This document shows, in pieces, positions 1 through 11,023 of a stretch of DNA of 64,000 bases. The stretch is from Cladocopium goreaui. Lineage: Eukaryota > Sar > Dinophyceae > Suessiales > Symbiodiniaceae. The notes beneath the pieces are model-generated. The model searched no databases and was not told the DNA's origin. It saw nothing but the letters and a program-made list of their open reading frames with translations. How positions within the stretch are numbered: the first letter of the stretch is position 1; every line of letters begins with the position of its first letter. A program made the translations under genes and the position numbers. The DNA lies in assembly GCA_947184155.2 (NCBI GenBank), contig CAMXCT020001557.1:796423-860422 (forward strand). The letters are read 5' to 3'.

Positions 1-1
1 A

Positions 2-91
2 GGATCCATGGTGCTGGAATATTTACCTACATTGGGATTATTTAGAAAATCACTTTAGGGGTGTAGGTAAATATTCCAGCACCATGGATCC
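2..91. repeat. TIR element, family F copy 1
   Basis: An inverted repeat whose arms begin GGATCCATGGTGCTGG and end with its complement; the middle is about 45 bases and non-coding. A second copy lies at 39,184-39,268 with TA on both sides, so a TA target duplication is likely. No coding capacity, so non-autonomous. Confidence 0.7.
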
Positions 92-110
92 TCTGGGATT
101 TATCCCCATT

Positions 111-214
111 TACCCTCTGGTAATTTAACATAGCTATTGAAAATGACCATTTATAGTGGATTTTCCCATTAAAAATGGTGATTTTCCATAGCTATGTTAG
201 TTTACCAGAGGGTA
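111..214. repeat. TIR element, family A copy 1
   Basis: Starts TACCCTCTGGTAATTTAAC and ends with the complementary TTACCAGAGGGTA; the inner arms (ACATAGCTATTGAAAAT) also pair. Family A is the commonest short element in the window, with at least thirteen recognisable copies. Each is bounded by TA, fitting a TA target duplication. The arm holds CTCTG|GTAA on the left and TTACCAG| on the right, that is a ready-made GT...AG intron. Confidence 0.8.
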
Positions 215-221
215 TCCCCAG

Positions 222-300
222 TGAAGTCCCATGGGGTTGCTGTGAGGCCAGACACGCTCTCTTTCAACTCCGCCATCAGTGCTGCAGTCGGGGACCCAAT
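222..300 (+). CDS. candidate PPR-repeat exon
   Basis: An open stretch directly after family A copy 1 reads ...GVAVRPDTLSFNSAISAAV, which matches the turn and second helix of a pentatricopeptide repeat (PPR; the family pattern is GVxPDxxSFNxxISA). PPR proteins bind organellar RNA and are abundant in dinoflagellates. An AG acceptor lies at 220-221; the donor is unclear (a GT follows ISAA). No neighbouring exon with the rest of the repeat was found, so this is one isolated exon, and it could be chance similarity. Confidence 0.4.
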
Positions 301-1623
301 GGAGAACAGCAGATTGTTGCGGATATGGAGGCGTCCTAAAATGGGAGTCCCCCAATATGGACGGTTAAAAATGGAAAATCCTACTAAAGATGGTTAAACA
401 TGGAAAATCCTACTAAAATGGATGATGACTAGGGGTAGCCCTATTTTAGGAAACCCGCAGATGTGGTTACTGTATTTAAGTTGATGTTCCTGTCTGTGGT
501 AGATAGACGGAAAGTTCATATTTTAGCATTTTAGCTCATGGGGTGAAACCAAACCAACATACCCGGACTTCAGGTTTCGCTTTCATCCAAGCCAAGCGAT
601 TTGGCTCTCTTCCTGGAAGCTTCCAGTTACAGTGAGGAGCTGGAGTCTGTGGTGGGATCCAAGGATGGTGGATACAAAAGAGAGTTCAAAGCCTGAAGGT
701 TTTGAATGGGCAGGCCGTATAGGCCACATGGCAAGCTGCAGGGTCATGCAGCGACCGTCCAAAGGTGGGCGTGGAAATATGGAATATGAAGGATACAGGA
801 TGTGTCCGGACGCTACTTGACCGAAAGGCAGGCCATTGCAATTCATAGAACGTTCAGACGTGTCCATCCCAAACGGGATGATACGATTCCTGAATGACTG
901 CAGAAAGACCTATAAAGGTCGAAACCATCGAAAACACCTGTGGGACTTCAGAAAACAAGACGTCTTGGATTTTAGCAGCACTTTTTGGATTTCATATGAG
1001 CGGTTGCCAAAACCTGACTTGGTTGATGGTGATAGCAAGGTATACAGGTATACAGGTTTGCCTGATAGATCCCAACGTTGGTACCCCAACAAGACAAAAG
1101 ATGGAACGACTTCGAGGGACCACGAAAAAAGACTCCGATTTTACCAACTTCCATCTTTCTTCGGAGGTTGCTATACTGTAAATCATTTTTACTCATAGAA
1201 TCTGATACAGTTTTGGGGGCCAGTTCGTCCGAGTTCTTCGGTTTCCAGGAACGGTCAAGGAAGTGGCGTGTTGCCATCGCTTTACTACAAGAGATGAAGG
1301 AGATGACGGGATCCGAGTTGGGGTGGTCCAAAAGTGGTTGTATACTTCTAGAATCCTGATACAATTAATAGTCACACCTGGGAAGATAGATGCTAGATGA
1401 ACTTAGTAAGTTCCCACTGTCTTAGATGATTAGCATGCAACACAGCTCTAGCCGACTCTAACTCCAAAAAGCTTTGCTTGAAGCACGACCCACCTTGCGG
1501 CGAGGCACATCATCTTCAGAATTCAGAAGCACAGAGTTGTTGGTGATATTTTCGAATTGCGAAGGTTCATATTAGAGTGGGTCTGAAAATGCTCTATACC
1601 GGAAAAAAAACGGATATGGTTAT
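301..1623. other. no gene recognised
   Basis: Short overlapping open frames on both strands look like chance. An open + frame near 618-695 (SYSEELESVVGSKDGG) is exon-like but has no partner. I see nothing else in this stretch. Confidence 0.4.
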
Positions 1624-1733
1624 CTGGTTGGTGGTTTGGAGCATGTTTTATTTTTATATATTGGGAATGTCATCATCCCAACTGACTTTAACTCCATGAT
1701 TTTTCAGAGGGGTGGCGAAAAACCACCAACCAG
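1624..1733. repeat. TIR element, family C copy 1
   Basis: Arms CTGGTTGGTGGTTT and AAACCACCAACCAG enclose about 80 bases with the family-typical core (ATATTGGGAATGTCATCATC, then TTTTTCAGAGGGG). The flanks TTAT/TTAC resemble but do not exactly match a 4-bp target duplication. Other copies of the family show exact ones. Confidence 0.8.
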
Positions 1734-1763
1734 TTACTCGTATGTTCATCGGTAAAATTATGA

Positions 1764-1861
1764 TCAATGGATTGGTTTAAGGGAAAATCTACAGGAAACC
1801 ATAGATTTCCCCACTAAATATGGGGTTTTCCTGTAAATTTTCCCTTAAACCAATCCATTGA
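1764..1861. repeat. palindromic TIR element, family E
   Basis: TCAATGGATTGGTTTAAGGG pairs with its complement at 1,842-1,861, and the next bases (AAAATCTACAGGAAA) also pair, giving a hairpin of about 40 bp per arm. Only one copy was seen in this window. Confidence 0.65.
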
Positions 1862-2002
1862 TATGACTAATTAACTAACGATCAAATTTTGGGGTACCCC
1901 GAAAAGGCTAGCGGTGAAATCACCAGTCTCAGGGCCGGCCAGAGTCAGAGTTTCTCCTCCCACTATCAGGTGTGCGTTGGAAACATGGCAGAATTAAAGT
2001 TC

Positions 2003-2117
2003 ATGTGGGTAAAACAACAAACTAATAAGCCATCCCCCAATTTCACCATTTTTATAGGTGGTATGTTTGCCATTCCCAGAAAAATGGGTGGTAAACATGA
2101 CATTGTTTTACCCACAT
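2003..2117. repeat. TIR element, family B copy 1
   Basis: Begins ATGTGGGTAAAACAAC and ends GTTTTACCCACAT; a second copy is at 3,643-3,743. Non-coding, about 100-115 bp. Confidence 0.7.
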
Positions 2118-2239
2118 TATATTAATGGTCCTTGGGGTCTGCCTGTGTCCATTCGGATTTATAGATCCTGTGGCGATGTGTCACCTGCCAGGAGAGGGTC
2201 TCTGAATGCTCGATCGCGAGCTTTCTGTGGTTCGGACCC

Positions 2240-2685
2240 GAAGACTGTCCTAGATAAAATGCCAGATAAGATGTGAGAATGTATGTCAGATAGTCAGATA
2301 GAATGCCCAGATAGACTGCCGGATGAAATGCCAGATGAGATGTCAGTCTTTATGTTAGATAGAATATCAAACATAATGCCAGATACAATGCCGGATGAAA
2401 TCTCAGAATAGATATCGGACAGAATGTCTGAATACATGCTGTGAGATAGAATATCAGATAGCAGTATAATGTCAGAATATTTATCAGATAAGGTGTCAGA
2501 CAGAATGTTAGAATATACTGTGGATGGAGGAAATCCTGCACCAGTTAATAGATGGTTTATCCCATTGTAATCCCATTATTTACAATGCATTATAGTTCCC
2601 AATAGTTACCAATTGGTGCAGGATTTCTTCCATCCACAGTATGTCAAACAAAATGTCAGAATATATGTTAGAATATATGCCACGG
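2240..2685. repeat. degenerate 12-mer tandem repeat, interrupted by a TIR element
   Basis: Units such as ATGCCAGATAGA and ATGTCAGATAGA follow each other with many substitutions. They are the reverse complement of the cleaner TCTGGCAT arrays at 33.1 and 47.7 kb. The array is split by family G copy 1 (2,518-2,639) and resumes immediately after it. Confidence 0.7.
2518..2639. mobile_element. TIR element, family G copy 1, inserted in a tandem repeat
   Basis: Arms CTGTGGATGG...GCAGGATTTCTTCCATCCACAG; TA directly before (2,516-2,517) and after (2,640-2,641). The repeat array on either side is continuous once the element and one TA are removed, which shows a transposition-type insertion. Copy 2 is at 37,199-37,305. 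Confidence 0.8.
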
Positions 2686-2689
2686 TCGG

Positions 2690-3211
2690 TGCGGATCACT
2701 CGGAGAACAAAATTTTGTTTGCGGCATCTGGGCCCATGATGGGCCCATTAGCGTGCTATAGTTAGGCAGGTTTGGCATGGCGTATGCCATCCGATCATAC
2801 TCTTAAGGGTGTTCTATTCGTGGGTGTTAATTGTGCAATTATGTATATTATTGTATATGATGATTCTGATATTCCATCTTGTTCGAATGCTGTTCGCCCA
2901 ATCCATTTTGGGTTACTGGTTGTTCACTACAGTACTTTACAAGGTGGTGCCCCCCCAGTCATGTTTGTTGGTTTATTAACCTTATCAACTATAATAAGCA
3001 TATCCACCATAGCCATAATTAACCTGCTGAACTAAACCAGCTTGGCCAACGATCTGGGTCATCATGTTTGATAGTCAAGTGCTTATTGTTGGTTGCAGTA
3101 ATTTGCAGTATTATCATTATCCTTGTAAAATCACATCTTTGCTGTCTAAATCCCTTAGTGTGGTCCTATGTTGCTAGTTAAATCCCAAATAATCACCAAT
3201 TTGTGCACATA
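2690..3211. other. no gene recognised
   Basis: AT-rich unique sequence. An 87-codon + frame (2,772-3,035) shows no domain, no splice-flanked structure and a composition like its surroundings; I do not call it a gene. Confidence 0.4.
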
Positions 3212-3321
3212 TACCCTCTGGTAATTTAACATAGCTATTGAAAATGGCCATAGAAATAGTGAGTTTTCCCACTAATAGCATGGTGATTTTCCAGTTCGCT
3301 ATGTTAAATTACCAGAGGGTA
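3212..3321. repeat. TIR element, family A copy 2
   Basis: TACCCTCTGGTAATTTAAC at the left and TTACCAGAGGGTA at the right, with TA at both ends; the same inner core as copy 1. Confidence 0.8.
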
Positions 3322-3542
3322 ATCCATGCATTATCAGGTTCATTCATGTTGGGTAAACCTTCCATGGCTATCGGCTATTGTTTCGCTACAACACGACCAG
3401 CGCCACAGCGGCCCTTTTTTTTTGTCGTTAAACGGTCCAGGACTTGGACGTGGCGCGCGACGTCGTGTGGGAACCTGGAGACATTGCCACAGATGGAGTG
3501 TTTTTTGAGTGCCATAGTGTCGGTTGATATCATATTAATAAT

Positions 3543-3743
3543 GTGGGTAAATTAACATAGACCCTGGCAGATAGGGGTTGGAAGACTAGTTTCCATTAAC
3601 AATTGGCGATTTTCAGGGTCTATGTTTATTTACCAGAGGGTAATGTGGGTAAAACAACAATCAACCATTCCCCAAATCACCATAAATAGGTGGTTTAATA
3701 ACCATTCCCAAATGGGTGGTTTATGACATTGTTTTACCCACAT
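3543..3743. repeat. family A-like element abutting family B copy 2
   Basis: The first element pairs GTAAATTAACATAGACCCTG with CAGGGTCTATGTTTATTTAC and ends ACCAGAGGG. The base pair TA that ends it also begins family B copy 2 (ATGTGGGTAAAACAAC to GTTTTACCCACAT, 3,643-3,743). Two elements share one TA, suggesting one inserted at the TA flank of the other. Confidence 0.65.
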
Positions 3744-3749
3744 TATACT

Positions 3750-4985
3750 GGGTCAACCGACTGCTTAGATACTGGTATGTACTGAATTTTACATGATGTA
3801 ACATGTACACTACATGTACTAACCAGCTAGAAATGAGATTGTTTCGCAGATTCACTATGATTAGGGGATGGTCACCCATCCATTAATTCATATAATATAG
3901 TGATTTACATACTTGTGATAGAGAAGCCCGTGATGGGATGACGGATGATCATAACCCATGCATACCCATAGCATGTGTTGACCATGGTACATGTATATGA
4001 TCTCGAAAGATTTTCAACAAAAATATGTGGGTTTCCGGTCAACAAAAATATTTCCGTCAAAACAAGCAAATTTGTTAAGGACCATGTAACGAGCTTCCGG
4101 TGCCAGTGGTGCCCCCGATAGGTGAAGATCCGATGGGGCATTGCTCCGATCTAAAGGTTCTATGCTCCGATTGTATGGTATATTGATGGGTAGTAACATG
4201 GTAATAACACGAATTCCAAATTTCAGGACTCCTTCATGTTGGCAATTTACATGGAGGATATGGATGGATATGGAGGTTTCCTGGAGGTTTCGCTGGGGAT
4301 TTTCCTTCTGAAATAACAATCTTTTTTAGTTGTGGTCCATTGGAAACCCATGCTGGCAATTTATTTACATGGAGGATATGATGGATACAGTATATATGTA
4401 CAGTATATATATAATATATATATAATTATATATATACATATTATGGGTATCAAAATATGAATCCCAAATATCTTCACCCCAGCCGGTTCTAAGCTGGCCA
4501 TTTCCAGCTTTTTCTTCTGAGGAGAGCTATGCCGGGGCGATTCTGGCCTGCGTGGCCGGAAAGCAATGGTCCCGAGGGTGCACCGCGACGGGACGGGACC
4601 AGGGGATTTCACCAATGGAAATGGATCATGCACCGCGTTGGCCGGATGGGTGAAAACCTTGGAAAAGCCCAAGAAAATCATGGGATAAACCATCTATAAC
4701 CATTGAAAACCCTATAAATCATGGGATGTTTACCATCTATCAACTGGTGATTTCGCAACCATCCAGTAGCTATTTTTGGTTAATTAACTATGATAACATT
4801 AATGATGAAATAGAATGAAATTCCCGAACTATGATCCCACTAGCCTCTGGTATACTAACATGTATATTCAATAAGTGTCAAAAACCACCATTTTGAATCA
4901 TTTGACAGATCTTCATAGGCTTTAATCTGATTTGATCCCATGAATTTACTATGTATTACTATAAAACAACAACTTTTCTGTTGTT
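3750..4985. other. mostly non-coding; one weak exon inside
   Basis: AT-rich sequence with a TATA-type microsatellite at about 4,390-4,440. Apart from the exon candidate at 4,522-4,606 nothing could be assigned. A short + frame near 4,091 (ELPVPVVPPIGEDPMGHC) is exon-like but unanchored. Confidence 0.4.
4522..4606 (+). CDS. weak candidate exon, PPR-like
   Basis: A GC-rich island after an AG acceptor reads ESYAGAILACVAGKQW, which resembles the PPR helix pattern SYxAAISACxKGxQW. The composition jumps compared with the AT-rich flanks, as at the proven exons further right. The right end is uncertain: a GT donor after GKQ is possible. It could belong with the exon at 222 in one gene. Confidence 0.3.
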
Positions 4986-5555
4986 TACCCTCTGGTATAC
5001 CAACAGCTTGGTATGGAAAATCACAATCTTTAACTTCGGTAAATCAACGAACTATATAAATGGGCCATGTAAACAATAGTTATGTTGGTCATTACCACCG
5101 GGTAAACGATCAGTCATATGGGATTTAAGCACCCAAACTATCTGCATAAATTGGGATGGAACCCAACCAGAGTGGGATGAAACCGTTGGTTTTAAGCAGC
5201 TGTGTAGTATTGTGATACCCTCTGGTAATGACTAACATAGCTATTGAAAATGGCAATAGAAATAGTGGATTTACCAATTGAAAATGGTGATTTTCCATAG
5301 TTATGTTAGTTTACCAGAGGGTAAGCATCACGAAATTTTGTAACTGAGGAGTTTTCTGGTGATTTTTTCTGGAGGATGTGTGTTTCAAAAAGTTTTTTGT
5401 TTGACAGTAAAAAACTAGCCATTTGATGAGTATTACCCTCTGGTAAACATACAAAAAACATCAAAAAACTATGGAACATCAGCATTTTTAATGGGTAAAT
5501 CCACTATTTCTATGCCCATGTTCAATAGCTTTTTGTATCTTTACCAGGCCGGGTA
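4986..5555. repeat. cluster of three family A elements
   Basis: Three copies in 570 bp: 4,986-5,104 (diverged, right arm ACCACCGGGTA), 5,216-5,323 (intact arms TACCCTCTGGTAATGAC and TTTACCAGAGGGTA) and 5,434-5,555 (right arm ACCAGGCCGGGTA). The different levels of decay indicate insertions at different times. Confidence 0.75.
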
Positions 5556-5559
5556 AATC

Positions 5560-6509
5560 ATTGATTGAGGGATTTTTTGGCTCACAACACTTGTGAATTC
5601 AACATCACCATCAGCTTGGGATTCATGCTCAACAATACTGGTTGATCTGGTGATGGATTGGTTTTCATGACTATTTTCATGGATATGTCATAGCATTGGT
5701 TGTGATATCACTAAATAGATTTAATTGATTTAATGCAATGGTTATGGATATTAATACTATTCATGGATTTGTAGACCTTTTGTTGTGATATATTTGATAT
5801 ACTGTGATACAACTGATATACTAACCACACTAATCAGCTAAAAGACATGCAAAGTATCTAAGATTGGACTGAAAAAATGGGGTAAAATCCTCCATGTTCA
5901 GACACACAAAAGTGGAACACAAAATACACTTAATGAATTGTGATTTCCCTAAACAACCAGGATTGCATCTATTTGTTATGTAGGGATTCTTCACTACCAT
6001 AGGCAAACACACCATGATTTCATGCGGTCGTTTGGGGTTTGAGGCCCATTTGATTTATGATTGGTTGTTATCCAGCGCTGGATACTGGTTGACGAGGGAT
6101 TCCAACAAGCGAAATAACGAACCCTGATGCAGCAACTGTGTCCAGGAATGGTAATCCGTTCCATTCCCTAAATATTGACTAACTGGAAATGAGCGCCGAA
6201 AAATGAAGAAATTCATGGTCTATGGAATCAATATCCCATGGTCTACTGGATATTTATCTTCCAGTTGTTTCCTTAAAAAATCCTATATACTCCATGGATC
6301 TCCATGGTGCTGGTCTATTTACGCACAAAACTGGGTGATAAATCTTTAATGTTGATCTTCCTGAGCTGAGCGCCAACCCAGCCATATCCAGCTTGCCAGA
6401 TGTCAATGCTGTTGCATACACCGGTGGCTGGTTTACAAACCACTGGTTAATCAAATATTATATATGTACAATAGTATATACACCACAAATCCTCGTTGAA
6501 ATCCTTATA
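5560..6509. other. no gene recognised
   Basis: AT-rich intron-like sequence without a credible open frame. Confidence 0.4.
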
Positions 6510-6612
6510 CTGGTTGGTGGTTTGGAACATTTTTCATTTTCCACAATATATGGGGATAATCCTCCCCATTGACTAATATTTTTCAAGATGGTTATATAAA
6601 ACCACCAACCAG
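6510..6612. mobile_element. TIR element, family C copy 2, TSD TATA
   Basis: Arms CTGGTTGGTGGTTTGG and AAACCACCAACCAG; flanked by TATA on both sides (6,506-6,509 and 6,613-6,616), an exact 4-bp target duplication. It ends 40 bases upstream of the exon at 6,653. Confidence 0.85.
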
Positions 6613-6652
6613 TATAACATTGTAAAGTTGTCCATGCTGTTACATCGTTGAG

Positions 6653-7061
6653 GCCGAAAGCGAAGAAAAACGTCACTGTCGACAGTATGACTCAAGGTCT
6701 TCCAGCGACTGGGAGGTTCCAGATGGTTCCAGGTACTCTTCGCGTACCGAATCCACAGCAATTGATTCGAGAATACCACAGCCAATCCATACAATGTGGG
6801 GCCCCCCAGTTGTAAGTTGGTTTATAAACCCCATTAACTATAGTTATAAGTACCATAAACCATAGTTATTGGAGTTATAAACCAACTTAGCTATCCAACG
6901 GGGGCCTCACATTGTAGCGATGGAGTTGCTGTTCGCGCCAGGTGCAATCAACTCAAGGCAGGAAAACTGAGGCAACTGTTGGAGCAAAAGTTGCGCCAAT
7001 CTGATTGGAGCATGACACCTGGAGATGATCAAAACCTGCAGATGCTGGAGCAGCTTTTTGT
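6653..7061 (+). CDS. candidate two-exon gene piece split by an introner
   Basis: Exon 1 (6,653-6,795, after acceptor GAG|G) is open for 143 nt and rich in Ser, Arg and Glu (for example SSSDWEVPDGSRYSSRTES). Exon 2 starts at 6,918 and encodes a helical, charged stretch (KAGKLRQLLEQKLRQ). Removing 6,796-6,917 (GT...AG, 122 nt) joins the two in frame through an Ile codon. The intron is almost exactly a family D TIR element. I do not recognise the protein. The right end of exon 2 is uncertain (a GT follows MLEQLF). The open frames, splice signals and in-frame join support coding; no homology supports it. Confidence 0.45.
6790..6916. mobile_element. TIR element, family D copy 1, acting as an intron
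   Basis: Arms TACAATGTGGGGCCCCC and GGGGGCCTCACATTGTA, with TA at both outer ends. The arm supplies the donor (ACAAT|GTGGGG) and, with the flanking G, the acceptor (TTGTAG|C). This is the expected anatomy of an introner, an intron born from a transposon. Copy 2 (20,109-20,236) lies in non-coding sequence. Confidence 0.7.
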
Positions 7062-8366
7062 TGTGGTCATGTATATTCATTTATATAGCGACACTGTAGT
7101 TTACTCATATTTACTATAGGGAACACATTGTTATGCAAGATTTTTTTGTGGATACTGGATACCTTACTTTAAGACAAACATGCAACACGGTGGATTATCA
7201 CATAGTCCGGTCTTCAGGATGATAGAACCTCTTTGCACAAGATATGACTGGCATATCATTCAATACAATAAAATTCAAACAGGCAAACAAATGACCAGCC
7301 CTTCAACTGGACCAAAGATCATCCTAAGTTCAGCCAGATCATTCCTTCTAAGAACAGGGGTTGGTAACTGTCCCATTTTGGGAATATTGGACATCACCTT
7401 ATAGTAGCCATTATAGACCATATACCTAATGGTTGGGTGATGTTCAATGGGGACATTTAATGACCCATGTAAGAACGCAGCGAACTTTGAAAGCGAGGAC
7501 CCTTAACTCTGTTCGGGTGCAATCCGGTAGCAACGGCGGGGCTCTTTTAATGCTACCACAATGCGGAGCCCCGCCGTTGTGTTTGTTGGTTTAGTTTCAC
7601 CCCATTAGCTATAGATATAACAGGATATAACTACCAGAATGAAAAAGCAAACACATCAAAGTTAGTGAAATAAACCAACTGACCTGTCATAAATCAATTC
7701 TAAATCCCACCTGCTTAAAACATGTTTTTGTTGCTAGTTAGGTCCCTGTTCATGGTTATATTCCCATAATCCATATCGGATCCCAAATGGCTGTTTACTG
7801 AAAATAGGGTACCCAATTTTTATTGGCGGTTTACTGTTCATTTTCCCAATATGTTAAGAGTGCTATAAATTGGGGTATTTCCATTCTCTGACACATCCAG
7901 ATGTCTCGCATAAACCATGGTTTCCCATTTATAGATGATGCTGTCACTAAAACTCCGTATTGTTGCCATGTTTGGTTAACAGAGAGTATATCCCATCCAC
8001 CCAATACTAAACACATTTAAACACCCCCTAAATGGTCGCAAGTATTCCCAAATTTGTGTACGTAAATTCCTCATTTCCCATGGCCTCTGAGGGATGTTAG
8101 ACATGAACCGGGGGATAGGATGAAGTGACATAGTCCCAAGAACTTGATACTCAAGTCACCAAAAAATCCCAAATGTGTTGATGGTTATATCCCTACAAAA
8201 GTCCATAAACATCCTTGCAACACCAATGAAAAGCACCTTTTTATAAGGGCTATATACTATCCCTATATAAAAAAAAATCCTAAACCCACCATATTGTAAG
8301 GGCTATCCCTAGCAAAATCCCTACGAAAAGCCGCCCTTTTGTGCCAGGCTCAATCTCTTAGACCTA
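7062..8366. other. no gene recognised; one GC-rich hairpin
   Basis: Non-coding. At about 7,535-7,579 CAACGGCGGGGCTC pairs with GAGCCCCGCCGTTG around a short loop, a strong GC hairpin. A further inverted pair (GTTGGTTTAGTTTCACCCC ... AATAAACCAAC) spans about 7,580-7,680. Confidence 0.45.
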
Positions 8367-8478
8367 ATGGCCTCAGATGACCTGGGAGCTGATGCGCAGA
8401 GCTACGGTGCCCCGGCTGCCAGCCCCGGGAGGTTTCCGAAGTCCTCGGGGTCCTCGGGGTCCTCGGCTACCCCTACTG
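8367..8478 (+). CDS. candidate first coding exon, Ser/Gly/Pro-rich
   Basis: Starts with ATG (MASDDLGADAQSYGAP) and continues as a low-complexity Ser/Gly/Pro stretch in a GC-rich island. It runs straight into the left arm of a family C element, whose first bases give a GT donor (CTACTG|GTTGGT). It may be the N-terminus of the methyltransferase gene whose proven exons start at 21.9 kb, because exons of similar composition lie between. No direct proof joins them. An alternative reading frame (+1) is also open. Confidence 0.4.
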
Positions 8479-8593
8479 GTTGGTGGTGACTGGAACCATG
8501 GACTGGATTATGACTTTCCTTGGGAAGTCATCATCCCAACTGACGAACTCACTCCATGATTTTTCAGAGGGGTTGGTTGAAGCCACCAACCAG
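8476..8593. mobile_element. TIR element, family C copy 3, TSD CCTA
   Basis: Arms CTGGTTGGTGG and CCACCAACCAG; exact flanking CCTA on both sides (8,472-8,475; 8,594-8,597). It sits against the end of the GC-rich candidate exon. The family core is longer here (GACTGGAACCATGGACTGG insertion shared with copy 4). Confidence 0.85.
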
Positions 8594-8599
8594 CCTAGT

Positions 8600-10217
8600 T
8601 GTCATCCATTTCTAGATGGTTTTTCTATGAAATAAACCATCCAGCGATAGCTTGGGGTGTCCCCATGACTATGGAAACCCCCACTTTTAGTATTAAGCAT
8701 CCATTTTTTTGGGGTTACCCATTTGGACCCATCTCGATTTGGTGGTTTTCTCATACCGGTAACACATGACAATAACCAGAGGGTAAACCAGAGGTTTTCA
8801 ATGATATTTTAACGGGATATTACTAATCAAATCCAATCAACAATATGAAGATGGGCCAGGCCGATGATGCGGAATTCCCCTGTGGATATTTAACCCCATG
8901 TAAATAGATGATAAGCATGGCTATTAGAAATTGTAATTTTCCAGCTCGCTAGGTTAAACATTATTTGTCACAGTTTGCTATGAAAGGGATGGCCCATGAA
9001 AATAGATGATAAACATGATGGTTTACCGGTTTCATTATATTTGATGGGACACTACTAATCAACAATATGAGGATGGGCTGATGATGAGGAATTACCCTCT
9101 GATAGTTTGTCAGATAGCTATGGAACATCACCATGCTTGATAGGTGCATCATCTATAAATATATAAATGGAAGTTGTTCCATTTTGATATAGCTATATGA
9201 TGTATTGTTTTGGAAGACATTTTTTTCCATGACAGATTTAGCTAGGACAGGACGGATTTAACCAAGGAACAAGCAAGGAACAGTGCTGCAGATAGCCTAA
9301 AAACCATGCAATTTTTCACAGGGAAAATGATGATGAACCAATGGATCTGGAGGATGTTTCCCGAAAAATGTCAGACAAAAAGCCACATGATCTAGCACAA
9401 TTTTAAGGGGGGGGAATCATGGCCAAAATGTGTTTTTTTTTCAGGTTGAGGTGAATTCGTCGTATTCAACTACTGGTTGGTGGTGACTGGAACCATGGAC
9501 TGGATTATGACTTTCCATATATTGGGAATGGAATAATCATCCCAACTGACGAAGTCCATCATTTTTCAGAGGGTAGGTATACCACCAACCAGATTTGGAG
9601 ATGGGTCAAAAACCTATGATGTTCCATGTGAAGAGAATGAACAATATGAACATGCATTGGTCAGCTATTTCGAAGTTTCTGATCATGATGATTGTGCGGA
9701 AATTATAGTCACCGCACCGGCATGTCCCATTATGTTTAGCTAATTAGAACTTAAACAAATAACAACATTTCGGGCTTGGAACTTGCTGTGATTTGCTCAG
9801 AATGATGAGTACAACAGTACAACACATGTGTTGGGGAGCCCTCAAGTGACCATGTGTGACCTGCACCACTTTGTGACACATTGTGTTATAACCACGTGAT
9901 ATATAGACAATAGTTTGTAGTATTGTACCTATATTGCATGGCCATAATTACATATACGCGCATATATAGTTATATAATGTTATATAACTAGACATAACTA
10001 GACATTTACTACCATATAGAACCTATGTGACACGGCATGCCTTGGCTTTTCATATCACCGGTCCATAACATGTTGCGCAATGCGTTGTGTGTGTAGCTGT
10101 AGTTTTCGGAGATGCTGTTCGAAGGCACCTGCGTGGTCTTCACCGCGTGGTGTTCCTGACAAAGCAACTTATAACAATGGGGTTACCATAACTTACAATG
10201 TTGTACCCCCAACTCAT
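8600..10217. other. no gene; contains family C copy 4 (9,473-9,592)
   Basis: AT-rich, intron-like. The family C copy at 9,473-9,592 has arms CTGGTTGGTGG/CCACCAACCAG and the same subfamily core as copy 3. No exon candidate was found. Confidence 0.5.
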
Positions 10218-10317
10218 CTGGTTGGTTGTTTGGAACATGACTTTTATTTTCCATAATATATGGGATAATCCTTTCCATTGACTAATATTTTTCAAGATGG
10301 TTAAAACCACCAACCAG
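10218..10317. mobile_element. TIR element, family C copy 5, TSD TCAT
   Basis: Arms CTGGTTGGTTGTTTGG and AAACCACCAACCAG with exact TCAT on both sides. It belongs to the subfamily with core ATATATGGGATAATCC, shared with copies 2 and 7. Confidence 0.85.
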
Positions 10318-10612
10318 TCATTATAGGATTTCCCATAACTTATTATGTCTTGCAAAGTTGTAGCCCAACTTTGTATGGTTCATATATGCGGATGGTTTCT
10401 GGGTATGTCGGGGGGAAGATTCCGTCCATTCTCCAGCTATGACCCTAAGGGTACCTGCGGTGTCAATGGGAACTTCAGGACCCTAAGATGGAGGTGCGTT
10501 AGTATCATTTTTCAGGCCATATGAATTGTAATTAAAGATATTCCCTTTGGCTCTGAAAAATAGGCCTTACATCTGGTGTATATATCCCTGCCTTCGACGA
10601 CCGTCCCTTAAG

Positions 10613-10703
10613 GTGTGTTGCTGTCCGAGTGCGAACAGCGCTCCACGGGCAGCGAGTTGGCGGAGTTGGGGTGGCGCAGATTCGGAAGATGTTCACGAAC
10701 TGC
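10613..10703 (+). CDS. weak candidate exon
   Basis: A GC-rich open stretch after AAG|GT reads LSECEQRSTGSELAELGWRR. Composition contrasts with the AT-rich flanks. I recognise no domain. Phase and right end are uncertain (a GA donor would be needed). Confidence 0.28.
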
Positions 10704-10907
10704 AGGAGTTATAACTCATTCAAGTTAATTACCCTCTGGTATATATCATGGATTATATCATGGATTATATCTCAATTGATGGATTATAATAGTAACTATC
10801 TGGGTAAACTAATGGAGGTTTAATGGGTTTACCCTCTAGTTTAATATGGTCTTATAGGGATGATTTGCTGGGATCATGATGGGACAATACTGGGATATTG
10901 ATGGATA

Positions 10908-11023
10908 TACCCTCTGGTAATGACTAACAGTTTGCTATTGAAGCCATGGCCATTGAAATAGTTGATTTACCCATGAAAAATGGTGGATTTTTCCAAAGTT
11001 ATGGAACAGCTTACCAGAGGGTA
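10908..11023. repeat. TIR element, family A copy
   Basis: TACCCTCTGGTAATGACTAAC at the left to CTTACCAGAGGGTA at the right, TA at both ends. A half copy (only the left arm) starts at about 10,730. Confidence 0.75.
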
